A stretch of DNA of 41,999 nt. Origin: Paludibacteraceae bacterium. Lineage in GTDB: Bacteria > Bacteroidota > Bacteroidia > Bacteroidales > Paludibacteraceae. Shown here piece after piece: positions 1 through 9,043 of this stretch. How positions within the stretch are numbered: the stretch's first letter is position 1; the number at the start of each line of letters is the position of its first letter. Location of the stretch: the NCBI GenBank assembly GCA_017550335.1, contig JAFZPM010000010.1, forward strand, positions 1 through 41,999, in the 5' to 3' direction. A program made the position numbers and the translations under genes. The notes under the pieces were generated by a model. That model worked only from the letters and a program-made list of their open reading frames with translations, was not told the origin of the DNA and did not search any database.

Positions 1-255
1 CATGAAGTAGAGGTCGCGCGTGAGCTGCACCTCCACGATGAAGAGCTCGCCGTCGTCCGCCTTGACCATCATGTCCACCCGGTTGAACTTATCGTCGAGT
101 GTCTGCTGGTTGCTCTCGCTCTCCAACACCTCCACGATCTCCACCTTCCTGCCCAGCAGCACGGTGAAGAGACCCTCGAGGATGCCGAAGTTGGCCTTGT
201 CGCGCAACAGCCGCTTGATCGCCCAGTCGAAACGTATGTAGTCGGTCTCTCTCAT
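1..255 (-). CDS. PD-(D/E)XK nuclease family transposase-like protein (Rpn/YhgA type), 3' end outside window
   Basis: The minus strand reads an uninterrupted 85-codon N-terminal fragment starting with ATG at 255-253 (MRETDYIRFDWAIKRLLRDK) and running off the left edge. The segment DKFNRVDMMVKADDGELFIV followed by EVQ has the spacing of the PD-(D/E)XK core (D, then E-x-Q), as in the PDDEXK_2/Rpn family. Bacteroidales carry many such genes, often called transposases, although transposition is not proven for most. A good promoter lies 22 bp upstream, with a leader of about 18 nt, which supports this start. The rest of the protein is not visible, so activity and intactness cannot be judged. Confidence 0.8.
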   Translation of the reverse strand, partial: MRETDYIRFDWAIKRLLRDKANFGILEGLFTVLLGRKVEIVEVLESESNQQTLDDKFNRVDMMVKADDGELFIVEVQLTRDLYFM

Positions 256-277
256 CTCATGAAACGTTTTATCACCG

Positions 278-308
278 CAAAGGTAATTGTTTTTCTGTAA
301 GTTCCAAA
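278..308 (-). promoter_or_regulatory. Promoter of the PD-(D/E)XK gene
   Basis: On the minus strand TTTG (308-305), a 19-bp spacer and TACCTTTG (285-278) match the Bacteroidota consensus TTTG-N19-21-TAnnTTTG. Transcription would begin near 273, giving a leader of about 18 nt before the ATG at 255. Confidence 0.75.
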
Positions 309-440
309 GAAATCATTAATATTTTGTGATAATATTACACAATGCATATAAAACACATGTGGTTCCTCATTCGGATTGGATGTTTGGCGTGTTATGTGCG
401 AATCCTTACGGGATCTTGTCTTTTGGAATGCTTCCAGGGT

Positions 441-489
441 GTGAGAATGGCGGTTTCTGAATTATTTTCGGTCGCCATTCTCACTTTTT
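441..489 (+). terminator. Strong plus-strand terminator without an upstream plus gene
   Basis: GTGAGAATGGCG (441-452) and CGCCATTCTCAC (473-484) form a perfect 12-bp stem with a 20-nt loop, followed directly by TTTTT (485-489). The T-run is only on the plus strand. No plus-strand gene precedes it in the 256-440 interval, where I see no ORF. It may end a small RNA or a transcript antisense to the leftward gene. Confidence 0.7.
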
Positions 490-526
490 CGGTGAATATG
501 TTGCCGCACTAGAAACAAATTACTAA

Positions 527-558
527 TTTTGAAACGATTTCGCAAAATCGTTTATTTG
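527..558 (+). promoter_or_regulatory. Probable promoter of the holB-like operon with an embedded palindrome
   Basis: TTTTG (527-531), 19 bp, then TTTATTTG (551-558), one mismatch from TAnnTTTG. A perfect 9-bp inverted repeat (AAACGATTT at 532-540, AAATCGTTT at 545-553, 4-nt loop) fills the spacer and overlaps the -7 element, a likely site for a dimeric regulator. The expected transcription start (about 563) coincides with the ATG. Confidence 0.5.
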
Positions 559-562
559 TAGC

Positions 563-1696
563 ATGTTGTTTAAGGATGTTTATGGGCAAAGTGCCATCAA
601 GCAAAGGCTGATTAGGGAGGTGACGGAGGGCCGTTTGCCTCATGCGGTGTTGCTTTGCGGACCGGAAGGCACGGGGAAACTGGGGCTTGCCTTGGCTTTG
701 GCCCAATATCTTTGCTGTGAGGATCGGAAGGGGGATGAGCCGTGTGGTTGCTGCAATTCGTGCCGTATGTCCGCCAAATTGGTGCATCCGGACCAGCATT
801 TCGTCTTCCCCATCTACAAGGAGAAATCCGCGGATACGACAACATGCGAGAATTTTTTGCCGCAGTGGCGTAACCGTCTGCTGCAATCTCCGTATTTCAG
901 TTACGACCAATGGAACGAGGACTTGAAGTCGGATAATAAGCAGTCCATCATCTATGCCAGCGAGAGCGATGCGATCATACGTAAGTTCAATACGAAACCG
1001 TATGAGGCGGATTGCAAGGTGATGATCATCTGGCTTCCGGAGAAGATGAACGAGGTGTGCGCCAACAAACTGTTGAAGATATTGGAGGAGCCGCCGGAGA
1101 AATCCTACTTCATCCTGGTGAGTGAAAGCCCGGAGACGTTGCTCTCCACCATCATCTCCCGTACGCAACGGATCTTCGTCCCGCCGTTGGATGAAACGGA
1201 CATGAGGGAAGCACTCTCCCGTCGGTTCGGGCTGTCGGGCACTGCGCTCGAGGATGTGGCGCATGTGGCGAAGGGCAATCTGGTGGCGGCGGAAAGGATC
1301 GTCGAGACCGCTGACGACGCGAAGGAGTACTTCGACTTGTTCGTCTCCCTGATGCGTATCTCCTATATGGGTGACGCGCGGAAGATGAAGACGTGGATGG
1401 AGTCGGCCAATGCGTTGGGGCGTAAACGGCAGCTTTCGTTCCTCGCATACGTGCAAAACATGGTGCGCGAAAATTTTATTTATAATATTCATAATAAGGA
1501 TATCAGCTATATGACGACCGAGGAGGCGACTTTCGCACAGAAGTTCGCTCCATACGTGAACGAGTTGAATATAGCGCAATTCCTATCCGAACTGGACCTG
1601 GCTCAGCAACACATCGGACAGAATGTGCAGGCTAAAATCGTCTTTTTTGACCTTGCCATGAAGGTGGCGGTTCTGCTGAGACGGGTGAAAATGTAG
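563..1696 (+). CDS. holB: DNA polymerase III delta' subunit-like clamp-loader ATPase
   Basis: 377 aa. Part of the clamp loader that places the sliding clamp on primed DNA. An AAA+ P-loop (GPEGTGKL, residues 33-40) is followed by a cysteine cluster (C51, C52, C61, C63, C64, C67) where delta' and gamma/tau subunits carry a zinc module. Downstream are the conserved LLKILEEPPEKSYFILV segment and an SRTQ sensor-like motif (normally SRCQ). The C-terminal collar region is weakly conserved, as is usual. Length is close to the family norm. It is the first gene of a compact run, 14 bp before the PSP1 gene. The ATG sits only 5 nt after the predicted -7 box, so the mRNA may be leaderless. Confidence 0.88.
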   Translation: MLFKDVYGQSAIKQRLIREVTEGRLPHAVLLCGPEGTGKLGLALALAQYLCCEDRKGDEPCGCCNSCRMSAKLVHPDQHFVFPIYKEKSADTTTCENFLPQWRNRLLQSPYFSYDQWNEDLKSDNKQSIIYASESDAIIRKFNTKPYEADCKVMIIWLPEKMNEVCANKLLKILEEPPEKSYFILVSESPETLLSTIISRTQRIFVPPLDETDMREALSRRFGLSGTALEDVAHVAKGNLVAAERIVETADDAKEYFDLFVSLMRISYMGDARKMKTWMESANALGRKRQLSFLAYVQNMVRENFIYNIHNKDISYMTTEEATFAQKFAPYVNELNIAQFLSELDLAQQHIGQNVQAKIVFFDLAMKVAVLLRRVKM

Positions 1697-1710
1697 AAAA
1701 TTTTATTTTT

Positions 1711-3273
1711 ATGAGCGTATTTAACGGCTGTCAACTGAACAGAAAGGGTTGCAGTAAAAAAACAGATCAGAAGTTAGACACATACGATTGGTTGTGTGAT
1801 ATACCGGAGTCGGTGAATGCCACGGACCTGGTGGAGGTCACCTTCAAGAACACGAGGAAAGGGTATTTCCGCAACACGAATGGCCTTGCACTGGAGAAGG
1901 GCGACGTGGTGGCGGTTGAGGCTACCCCGGGCCACGACATCGGAACGGTCTCCATGACGGGACAGCTGGTGTTGGCCCAAATGAAGAAGTATCATGTGGA
2001 CCAGACCCGTACTGAGATCAAACGTATCTACAGGAAGGCTCGCCCGAACGACCTGGAGAAGTTCGAGGAGGCGAAGGCGAGGGAGCACGACACGATGTTG
2101 CGTGCCCGGAAGATCGCAGAGAACCTGAAGTTGAACATGAAGATCGGTGATGTGGAGTACCAAGGGGATGGTAACAAGGCCATCTTTTACTATATCGCTG
2201 ATGAGCGTGTGGATTTCCGTGAGCTTATCAAAGTGTTGGCGGATTCCTTCCATGTGCGCATCGAGATGAAACAGATCGGTGCCAGACAGGAGGCCGGCAG
2301 GATCGGTGGTATCGGTCCGTGCGGCAGACCATTGTGTTGCTCCTCATGGTTGACGAAGTTCAGCTCCGTGGCCACGAGCTCGGCGCGCTACCAGGAGATC
2401 TCCCTGAATCCGCAGAAACTGGCGGGCCAGTGCGCTAAGCTGAAGTGTTGCCTCAACTATGAGGTGGACGCTTACGTGGAGGCGCAAAAGGATATTCCGC
2501 CTCGCAACATTCCGTTGGAGACGAAGGATGCCACCTTCTATCACTTTAAGACGGATGTGTTCGGACGTATCATGCAATACTCGTCCGCCCCTAACATGGC
2601 CTCCAATGTGGTCTCCATCCCAGTGGATAGGGTGAAGGAGATCATGGCGCTGAACAAGCAGGGCATCAAGGTGGATTCTTTGTTGGAGGAGACGGAAGAC
2701 GGAAAACCAATCGATTACGAGAATGTGGTCGGACAGGATAGCCTGACCCGTTTCGATAAGAAAAAGAAGAAGAAAAAGAAAAGCAAGGGCAATGGCGGTG
2801 GTTCCGCCGCGGCTCAGGCTACAGCAGCCTCCGACAATGCGGAAGGCGCATCCTCTTCACCTGCCAACGAGGGGGGCAACGAAGCTCCGCAGGAAGCCGC
2901 AGGTAATGTGGAGGCGAAGGCTGACAATGGTGGCCAGAACAATGCGAAGAACAACGGTTCCCAGCGTGGGGAAAAACGTCAGAACCGTGACCGCAATAAC
3001 AAACGCCCGCAGCAACAGAAACAACAGCCTTCCCCATCGGACGGCGAGGCGGCTCCAGCCCGTAACGAAGAGGGTGGGGCGGCTGACAGCGAAGGCAAGA
3101 ACAATGGACAACCGTCCAACCAGAACGGTAACCCGAACCGCAACCGCAATAACCGTCGCAACCGCAATAACCAGCGGAAACAGAACGGCGGCAACGGTGG
3201 TGGCAATGCGGGAGAAAACAACCAATCGTCAAACAATTCTAACAATGCAAATGCGAAGGGTGGTGATGAGTAA
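1711..3273 (+). CDS. ricT: PSP1-domain protein, RicT (YaaT) family, with a long low-complexity tail
   Basis: 520 aa. The N-terminal ~340 residues are a PSP1/RicT domain, known in Bacillus as part of an Fe-S containing complex that promotes RNA maturation with RNase Y. The family cysteines are visible: CGRPLCC (204-210) and CAKLKCC (241-247). After about residue 340 the protein changes to a lysine run (DKKKKKKKKSKG) and then some 170 residues rich in Asn, Gly, Gln, Ala and Arg, ending in NRNRNNRRNRNNQRKQ-like repeats. The tail is basic and probably disordered; an RNA-binding role is my inference. Its stop overlaps the gldH start by 8 bp. The linkage holB-PSP1-gldH is common in Bacteroidales. 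Confidence 0.85.
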   Translation: MSVFNGCQLNRKGCSKKTDQKLDTYDWLCDIPESVNATDLVEVTFKNTRKGYFRNTNGLALEKGDVVAVEATPGHDIGTVSMTGQLVLAQMKKYHVDQTRTEIKRIYRKARPNDLEKFEEAKAREHDTMLRARKIAENLKLNMKIGDVEYQGDGNKAIFYYIADERVDFRELIKVLADSFHVRIEMKQIGARQEAGRIGGIGPCGRPLCCSSWLTKFSSVATSSARYQEISLNPQKLAGQCAKLKCCLNYEVDAYVEAQKDIPPRNIPLETKDATFYHFKTDVFGRIMQYSSAPNMASNVVSIPVDRVKEIMALNKQGIKVDSLLEETEDGKPIDYENVVGQDSLTRFDKKKKKKKKSKGNGGGSAAAQATAASDNAEGASSSPANEGGNEAPQEAAGNVEAKADNGGQNNAKNNGSQRGEKRQNRDRNNKRPQQQKQQPSPSDGEAAPARNEEGGAADSEGKNNGQPSNQNGNPNRNRNNRRNRNNQRKQNGGNGGGNAGENNQSSNNSNNANAKGGDE

Positions 3274-3748
3274 TAGGATTATTGCATGTCTCTTTGGACT
3301 GATCTCTTTGGCGGCCTCCTTGTCAGGCTGTAAAGACGATGCCTTTTACCAAGCGTCGAGGATGATTCCTAACGAGGGGTGGTGTAAGGGTGACGTGGTG
3401 TCGTTCGACTTTGATATGGTTGACACCGCCAGTACGTATAATGTGTTGGTGGATATCCGCAACAATAACGACTATCCGTTCCAGAACTTCTGGCTCTTTA
3501 TCCACACGATGATGCCGGATTCGACGGAGTTCTCCGACACCTTGAACTGTGTGTTGGCGGATAATTACGGGAAGTGGATCGGAAAGTCCTCCGGCTCCAT
3601 GTACCATGTACCTGTCGCTTTCCGCTTGGACACGAAGTTTCCCCAAACGGGCAGGTACCATTTCGATTTGGTGCAGGGAATGCGCATGGATGTGTTGCCG
3701 GGTATTACGGAAATAGGAGTAAGGGTATTGAAGGATGGGAAAGAATAA
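3266..3748 (+). CDS. gldH: GldH-family lipoprotein
   Basis: 160 aa starting at ATG 3266 ([15 protein letters not shown]). The signal peptide ends in a lipobox LSGC with the lipidated cysteine at residue 22. The open frame extends upstream into the ricT tail, but the signal peptide fixes this start. GldH is needed for gliding in Flavobacterium; in non-gliding Bacteroidales the family persists, with a less clear envelope role. The mature domain has the family features ([25 protein letters not shown]). It overlaps ricT by 8 bp and trmB by 14 bp, so translational coupling is likely. Confidence 0.87.
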   Translation: MSNRIIACLFGLISLAASLSGCKDDAFYQASRMIPNEGWCKGDVVSFDFDMVDTASTYNVLVDIRNNNDYPFQNFWLFIHTMMPDSTEFSDTLNCVLADNYGKWIGKSSGSMYHVPVAFRLDTKFPQTGRYHFDLVQGMRMDVLPGITEIGVRVLKDGKE

Positions 3749-5477
3749 GCTGGCGAAATTCGGGGAGATGGAGTCTTTCCCCCATGTGTTCCAATACACC
3801 TTCTCTGCACTGAAGGCGTCGGGTGAGACCTTCCCCATGAAGGGGAAGTGGAGCGAGTTCTTCGGCAACGGAAACCCTATCGTGCTGGAGTTGGGGTGTG
3901 GACGTGGAGAGTATACCGTGGCGTTGGCGGAACTATTCCCCGAAAAGAATTTCATAGGCGTGGACATCAAGGGCGCGCGTATGTGGGCGGGTGCGAAGGA
4001 GTCTTTCCAAAAGGGTCTGAAGAATGTGGCGTTCATCCGCACGAACATCGAGATCATCGATGCTTTCTTCGCTCCTAATGAGGTGGCTGAGATTTGGCTC
4101 ACCTTCCCGGACCCGCAGATGAAGAAGGTGCGCAAACGCCTCACCTCAACCCGCTTCATGGACTTGTACCAGAAGTTTGTGGTGGATGGTGGTCTGATCC
4201 ATCTGAAGACGGACAGCAACTTCCTCTACCAGTACACCTGCGAGATGGTGAAGGCGAACCACTACAAGGTGGAGTTCCAGAATGACGACCTATACCATTC
4301 GGACTTCTCGGATGACAGGATCTTGTCCATCAAGACCTTCTACGAGCAGCAGTGGATAGAGCGGGGGTTGACCATCAAACACATCCGTTTCGTGCTGGAC
4401 AAGCGTGAGACTTTCGTCGAGCCGGATGTGGAGATCGAATATGATAATTACAGAAGTTATAATAGAACCAGACGTGGTATGGAAAAAAGCAATGAGGAAG
4501 GTGCGTTGAGTTTCGTCTCGGCGCAGAATTTGGTTAAGAAATCGTTGAAGGAACTGAATTGGGACATCAATCCGCACGGGCTATATGACCCAATCGCCTA
4601 TGTTCTGTCATTGGGTGGCAAACGTATCCGCCCTACGTGCGCTTTGTTGGCGTGCGGGATGTTCTCCGATGATTATGCGAAGGCGCTGAACCCTGCGCTT
4701 GCGTTGGAGGTCTTCCATAACTTCACGCTCTTGCATGACGATATCATGGACAAGGCGGACATGAGGCGCGGGCAGCCGACCGTCCATGTGAAATGGAACG
4801 ATAACACGGCCATCTTGTCCGGCGACGCTATGCTGATCAAGGCCTACCAGTTGTTGGCCAAGTGTGAGCCGAATGTTTTCCCTTCCATCTCCGCCATCTT
4901 CTCCCAGACGGCGGTGGAGGTTTGCGAGGGACAACAATACGATATGGATTTCGAGTCGAGGAACGATGTCTCCGTCGACGAATACATGGAGATGATCCGC
5001 CTGAAGACGGCTGTCCTATTGGCCGCCAGCCTGCAGATCGGCGCCATCTGCGGAGGTGCCAAGGAAGAGGACGCCAAGGCGTTGTACGAGTACGGTATCG
5101 GCATCGGACTTGCCTTCCAGTTGAAGGATGACCTCTTGGATGTATGGGGCGACGTGAAGAAGTTCGGAAAGAAGATCGGAGGCGATATCTGTTGCAATAA
5201 GAAGACCTTCCTCCTCATCAACGCATATGCTAAGGCGAATGCGGAGGAGAAGAAGGAACTGGACCGCTGGTTGTTGGCGGAGACCACCGACCGTGACGCT
5301 AAAGTCTCCGCAGTGACTCGCTTGTACGAGAGCCTCGGTATCAAAACATTGGCGGAACAGACTATCCGTGAATACTACGACCGTGCCATTGAGGCGTTGG
5401 ATAAGGTGGGTGTTGAGAAGGAACGGAAAGAGGTATTGTATCAATTGGCTTATGATTTAATGTATAGGGAAGACTAA
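3735..5477 (+). CDS. trmB: Fusion: tRNA (guanine-46-N7)-methyltransferase TrmB + polyprenyl diphosphate synthase
   Basis: 580 aa with no stop between two complete enzymes. Residues 1-~247 are TrmB: SAM motif [10 protein letters not shown] (51-60), acidic VDIKGARMW, and the signature TFPDPQMKK (123-131); it makes m7G46 in tRNA. Residues 249-580 are a trans-prenyl diphosphate synthase: LGGKRIRP (293-300), first aspartate-rich motif DDIMD (335-339), second motif KDDLLD (464-469). It would elongate isoprenoid diphosphates, for example for menaquinone. TrmB ends naturally at [10 protein letters not shown] and the synthase starts with its own Met249 (nt 4479), so a simple loss of the trmB stop explains the fusion. 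Internal initiation at 4479 could still make separate synthase. The two activities have no obvious biochemical link. Each domain call is firm; whether the fused chain exists is open. Confidence 0.85.
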   Translation: MGKNKLAKFGEMESFPHVFQYTFSALKASGETFPMKGKWSEFFGNGNPIVLELGCGRGEYTVALAELFPEKNFIGVDIKGARMWAGAKESFQKGLKNVAFIRTNIEIIDAFFAPNEVAEIWLTFPDPQMKKVRKRLTSTRFMDLYQKFVVDGGLIHLKTDSNFLYQYTCEMVKANHYKVEFQNDDLYHSDFSDDRILSIKTFYEQQWIERGLTIKHIRFVLDKRETFVEPDVEIEYDNYRSYNRTRRGMEKSNEEGALSFVSAQNLVKKSLKELNWDINPHGLYDPIAYVLSLGGKRIRPTCALLACGMFSDDYAKALNPALALEVFHNFTLLHDDIMDKADMRRGQPTVHVKWNDNTAILSGDAMLIKAYQLLAKCEPNVFPSISAIFSQTAVEVCEGQQYDMDFESRNDVSVDEYMEMIRLKTAVLLAASLQIGAICGGAKEEDAKALYEYGIGIGLAFQLKDDLLDVWGDVKKFGKKIGGDICCNKKTFLLINAYAKANAEEKKELDRWLLAETTDRDAKVSAVTRLYESLGIKTLAEQTIREYYDRAIEALDKVGVEKERKEVLYQLAYDLMYRED

Positions 5478-5488
5478 TCGTTACTGTC

Positions 5489-6184
5489 ATGCCGTATAGA
5501 AGATTACCAAACACGAACCAGGCAAGGTTGCGCTCCATCCAACAGGCTGTGAGCAAGGGCGAAATGGCTAATCTATATGACCTCGCCTATTCCTACAAGT
5601 TGTTCGAGGATGCGAAGGCTTTCCTCGTGAGGTACCAGCGTGCCATCAATGAGAATAAACAATGCTCCGAGAAGCAGTTCACCACGAGCGTCGAGTTCCA
5701 GGAGTCCGCGAAGAATGCCCGCATGTATGTCTCCCATTTCATCAAGGTGTTGAACATGTGCGTGCAACGTCATGAGATACGTGCCGAATACAAGGAGTTC
5801 TACGGACTGAAGCCTGATAGCAATGTCACCCCGGACCTCTCGTCGGACGATAGTCTGTATGAGTGGGGCAAGAAGATCATCGAGGGTGAACAACGCCGGC
5901 TCAGTATGGGTGGAACGCCTATCTACAACCCCGCCATCGCCAAGGTGCGGGTGCATTATGACATCTTCGCTGATGGGTATGGTAATCAGAAGGTGTTGCA
6001 GAATAATACGGTGAGGACGAGTGAGAACATCGTCCAACTCAATAAATACGCCGACGAACTGATCCTGCAGATCTGGGATGAGGTGGAGGCGACTTTCTCG
6101 GACCAGCAACCTGCCACGAAACTGGAGAAGTGCAAGGAGTATGGTCTGATCTATTATTTTAGAAAAGGTGAAAAGGAAGTATGA
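5489..6184 (+). CDS. Conserved hypothetical protein
   Basis: 231 aa. No family recognised. No signal peptide, membrane segment or catalytic motif is visible. The N-terminal half looks helical (KLFEDAKAFLVRYQRAINEN and following), the second half contains a YNPAIAKVRVHYDIFADGYG segment. Cytoplasmic by appearance. It starts 11 bp after the trmB fusion gene and its stop overlaps the malQ start (ATGA), so it is co-transcribed with both. Codon use is like its neighbours, suggesting a resident gene. Confidence 0.75.
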   Translation: MPYRRLPNTNQARLRSIQQAVSKGEMANLYDLAYSYKLFEDAKAFLVRYQRAINENKQCSEKQFTTSVEFQESAKNARMYVSHFIKVLNMCVQRHEIRAEYKEFYGLKPDSNVTPDLSSDDSLYEWGKKIIEGEQRRLSMGGTPIYNPAIAKVRVHYDIFADGYGNQKVLQNNTVRTSENIVQLNKYADELILQIWDEVEATFSDQQPATKLEKCKEYGLIYYFRKGEKEV

Positions 6185-8850
6185 AGGTAACGCTCTTCTT
6201 GTCATACCGCTCTTCCTACGGGGAGGAGTTGTTCGTCTCGGGCAATATCGAGGAGTTGCGCGACGGGGACGGTGCGCCCCTGCCGATGTCCTTCCATGGG
6301 TATGGCTGGACAACCGTTATCTACACCTCTTCCCTTGAGTTCGACTACCATTTCTTGGTGAAGAAAGATGGACAAATCATTTCCCAAGAAGACTCCCTTT
6401 CCCACCATTTCGGAGGCTATGACAAGAAGTACCAGAACGTCCTTGTATACGATTATTACGGTCCTCGCCCTAAATTCTCCCGCATGATCCTCTCGTCCGT
6501 CTTCTCCAAGGCGGTGAAGAGACAAAAGGAGTCCCGGAAGATGCGGGGGAAATGCAATGTGCCAATCGTCTTCAACACGGCGACCGATTGTGTGAACTTC
6601 AACCAACGGCTGGCCATCTCCGGCAGCGACGTGACTCTCGGAAAATGGACGGAAAGCAACGCGAAGGTCATGAACGGGTCCGCTTACCCTAGTTTCTCAT
6701 TGACCCTCGACGCCAATAAACTGAATTTCCCGCTTGAATATAAATATGTCATCTATGACCCTGCGAATGAGCAGGTTATATCATGGGAGAATGGTTGGAA
6801 CCGTCTCCTGAATATAGAATTCGCCCTCTCCACCGACCTGATTGTGGTCAATGACAAAGAGCCTCAATTCGACCTTCCTGCGTTCAGGGGGGCTGGCACG
6901 GCGGTGCCGGTCTTTTCGTTGCGCTCCGGCAACAGCTTTGGCTGCGGGGAGTTCCTGGATCTGAAACCGCTGGCGGATTGGGTGGCGAAGACGGGGCAAC
7001 GCATCATCCAGACCTTGCCTGTCAACGATACCTCCGTGAAGGGGACGTGGCGGGACTCTTACCCCTATAGCGCCATATCCGTTTTCGCATTGCACCCGAT
7101 GTACCTGAACATCGAACGGGTGGGAGAGTTGAAGGATAAGAAGAAATATCTTGCCCAAAAGGCTAAACTGGAGAAGGAACGTTTCGTCGATTACGAGGCG
7201 GTCATCTCCCTGAAGTGGGGCTACATTAAAGAGTTGTACAAAAAATATTCGGCTGAGACCTTCGCCACGAAGGAGTATGGCGACTTCTACGCGAAGAACC
7301 GCTTCTGGCTGGAGACCTATGCGGTCTTTTGTTTCCTCCGCGATAAATATCACACCTCCGACTTCTCCCAATGGGGTGAGGAGAGTGTTTGGAAAAAGAG
7401 TAGGATAGAACAGTTGTGTTCTCCGAAATCGCCTGAATATAAAAGTGTTGCGTTGCATTTCTTCGTGCAATACCATTTGTATAAACAGCTGCGGGAGGCG
7501 GTGGAATATGCCCATGGCCTTGGCGTGGCGATCAAGGGGGATATCCCTATCGGTGTGAATGCCTGCAGTGCGGACGTGTGGGAGCATCCTGCTTTGTTCG
7601 ATCGTACGGGTAGTGCGGGTGCTCCTCCCGATTATTTCTCCCAGACGGGACAGATCTGGGGCTTCCCGATCTATAATTGGGACGAGATGGCGAAGGATGG
7701 TTATGCCTGGTGGCGCAACCGTTTCCAGCGCATGTCCCGCTACTTCGACGCATACCGTATCGACCATATATTAGGCTTCTTCCGTATCTTCAGGGTGCCT
7801 TCCGATGCTCAGATGGGGCTCTTGGGCCAGTTCGATCCGGCTCTTCCTCTATCGGTGGACGAGATCCGCGGGTTCGGCATTTCCCTGCCGGAAGAGGAGT
7901 TGTGCAAGCCTCATATCAACGAGTGGATGTTGGACGAACTCTTCGGCGACCAGAAGGAGACTGTGAAGAAGGATTACCTCCGCCAGACGGGCGATGATTC
8001 CTATGCGTTGAAGCCGCAGGTCTCCACCCAAGCGAAGATCGTCTCTTGGTTCGAGTCGCACGGCTATAAGGAGATGGAGCGGATCAGAACAGGCTTGCTC
8101 TACCTTGTCTGCCAGGTCTATTTCGTCGAGGATTGCCACCGGAAAGGATTCTATCATCCCCGCATCTCGATAGAGAAGAGCCTAGCTTACCGTGCCGCCG
8201 ACGATGGTCTGAAGCAAGCGCTGAAGAATATCTACGAATATTTCTACTACCATCGTCATGAGGATTTCTGGCGGGATGGGGCGGTCAAGAAGTTGGGCAC
8301 GTTGATCCGTAGCACGGAGATGATGGTTTGCGGCGAGGACCTGGGCATGGTGCCGGGCTGTGTTCCTTCCGTCATGCGTGACTTGGAAATATTGAGTCTG
8401 GAGATCCAGCGCATGCCGAAGGAGATGTACGTGGAGTTCGGTTCGCTCGAAAGGATTCCACGCATGTCAGTCTGCACCACTTCCACCCATGACATGAGCA
8501 CGATGCGCCAATGGTGGGAGGAGGATGCCTCGGTGACGCAACGTTACTTCAACAATGAGTTGAAACAGTATGGTGATGCCCCTAAGACGTGCGAACCATG
8601 GATTTGCCAATTGATCGTGGAGAAACACATGGCCTCCCCGGCGGTGTGGGTTATCCTACCGTTGCAGGATTGGATGGCCATCGACGGTTCGGTGCGCAAC
8701 GCCAATGTGAAGGATGAGCGAATCAATGACCCTTCCAACCCGGATAATTACTGGCGTTATCGGATGCACGTCACATTGGAGGAGTTGTTGGGACGGGATG
8801 AATTCAACCGGAAGGTGAAGGATGTTGTCCTTCATGGAGGAAGGGGATGA
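6181..8850 (+). CDS. malQ: 4-alpha-glucanotransferase (amylomaltase, GH77) with N-terminal starch-binding domains
   Basis: 889 aa. Transfers alpha-1,4-glucan segments between maltodextrins in the cytoplasm. About 240 N-terminal residues look like two CBM20-type starch-binding domains (MKVTLFLSYRSSYGEELFVS; VNFNQRLAISGSDVTLGKW), as in plant DPE2 and Bacteroides MalQ. The GH77 catalytic domain follows: DSYPYSAISVFALHPMYLN, GDIPIGVNACSADVW, nucleophile D528 in YRIDHILGF, acid/base E719 in CGEDLG, and D771 in TSTHDMST. No signal peptide. The start overlaps the previous stop (ATGA). The 193-bp gap after it shows no clear terminator. Confidence 0.93.
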   Translation: MKVTLFLSYRSSYGEELFVSGNIEELRDGDGAPLPMSFHGYGWTTVIYTSSLEFDYHFLVKKDGQIISQEDSLSHHFGGYDKKYQNVLVYDYYGPRPKFSRMILSSVFSKAVKRQKESRKMRGKCNVPIVFNTATDCVNFNQRLAISGSDVTLGKWTESNAKVMNGSAYPSFSLTLDANKLNFPLEYKYVIYDPANEQVISWENGWNRLLNIEFALSTDLIVVNDKEPQFDLPAFRGAGTAVPVFSLRSGNSFGCGEFLDLKPLADWVAKTGQRIIQTLPVNDTSVKGTWRDSYPYSAISVFALHPMYLNIERVGELKDKKKYLAQKAKLEKERFVDYEAVISLKWGYIKELYKKYSAETFATKEYGDFYAKNRFWLETYAVFCFLRDKYHTSDFSQWGEESVWKKSRIEQLCSPKSPEYKSVALHFFVQYHLYKQLREAVEYAHGLGVAIKGDIPIGVNACSADVWEHPALFDRTGSAGAPPDYFSQTGQIWGFPIYNWDEMAKDGYAWWRNRFQRMSRYFDAYRIDHILGFFRIFRVPSDAQMGLLGQFDPALPLSVDEIRGFGISLPEEELCKPHINEWMLDELFGDQKETVKKDYLRQTGDDSYALKPQVSTQAKIVSWFESHGYKEMERIRTGLLYLVCQVYFVEDCHRKGFYHPRISIEKSLAYRAADDGLKQALKNIYEYFYYHRHEDFWRDGAVKKLGTLIRSTEMMVCGEDLGMVPGCVPSVMRDLEILSLEIQRMPKEMYVEFGSLERIPRMSVCTTSTHDMSTMRQWWEEDASVTQRYFNNELKQYGDAPKTCEPWICQLIVEKHMASPAVWVILPLQDWMAIDGSVRNANVKDERINDPSNPDNYWRYRMHVTLEELLGRDEFNRKVKDVVLHGGRG

Positions 8851-9043
8851 GCCGTAACCCCTCTTGCCACCAGACTCTCTCATCTGTTTCGGGGCGCTGA
8901 CCATGCATGTTTCCTGTCGGTCCGGCGGCCTTTGTGGATGGGCTCCCGTAAGATGGTTTTCTATTGCGTTCTTTATTTTTTGATTAAAACGATGGATTTT
9001 TAGGACACACGTTTTGTATATTCGCGTAATTTTTAGAGAAAAG

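Noticed and set aside
509..1579. Long minus-strand ORF (356 codons) opposite holB
   Set aside because: Antisense shadow of a clear clamp-loader gene; similar long antisense ORFs lie opposite many genes in this G+C-biased coding DNA (e.g. ftsI, murE, ftsZ).
2792..3265. N-terminal extension of GldH overlapping the ricT tail
   Set aside because: It is a shadow of the ricT low-complexity region; the signal peptide and lipobox place the start at 3266.
9014..9043. TTG start for the M20 hydrolase
   Set aside because: It would put a -7-like box inside the gene; the ATG at 9044 fits the family N-terminus and a ~15-nt leader.
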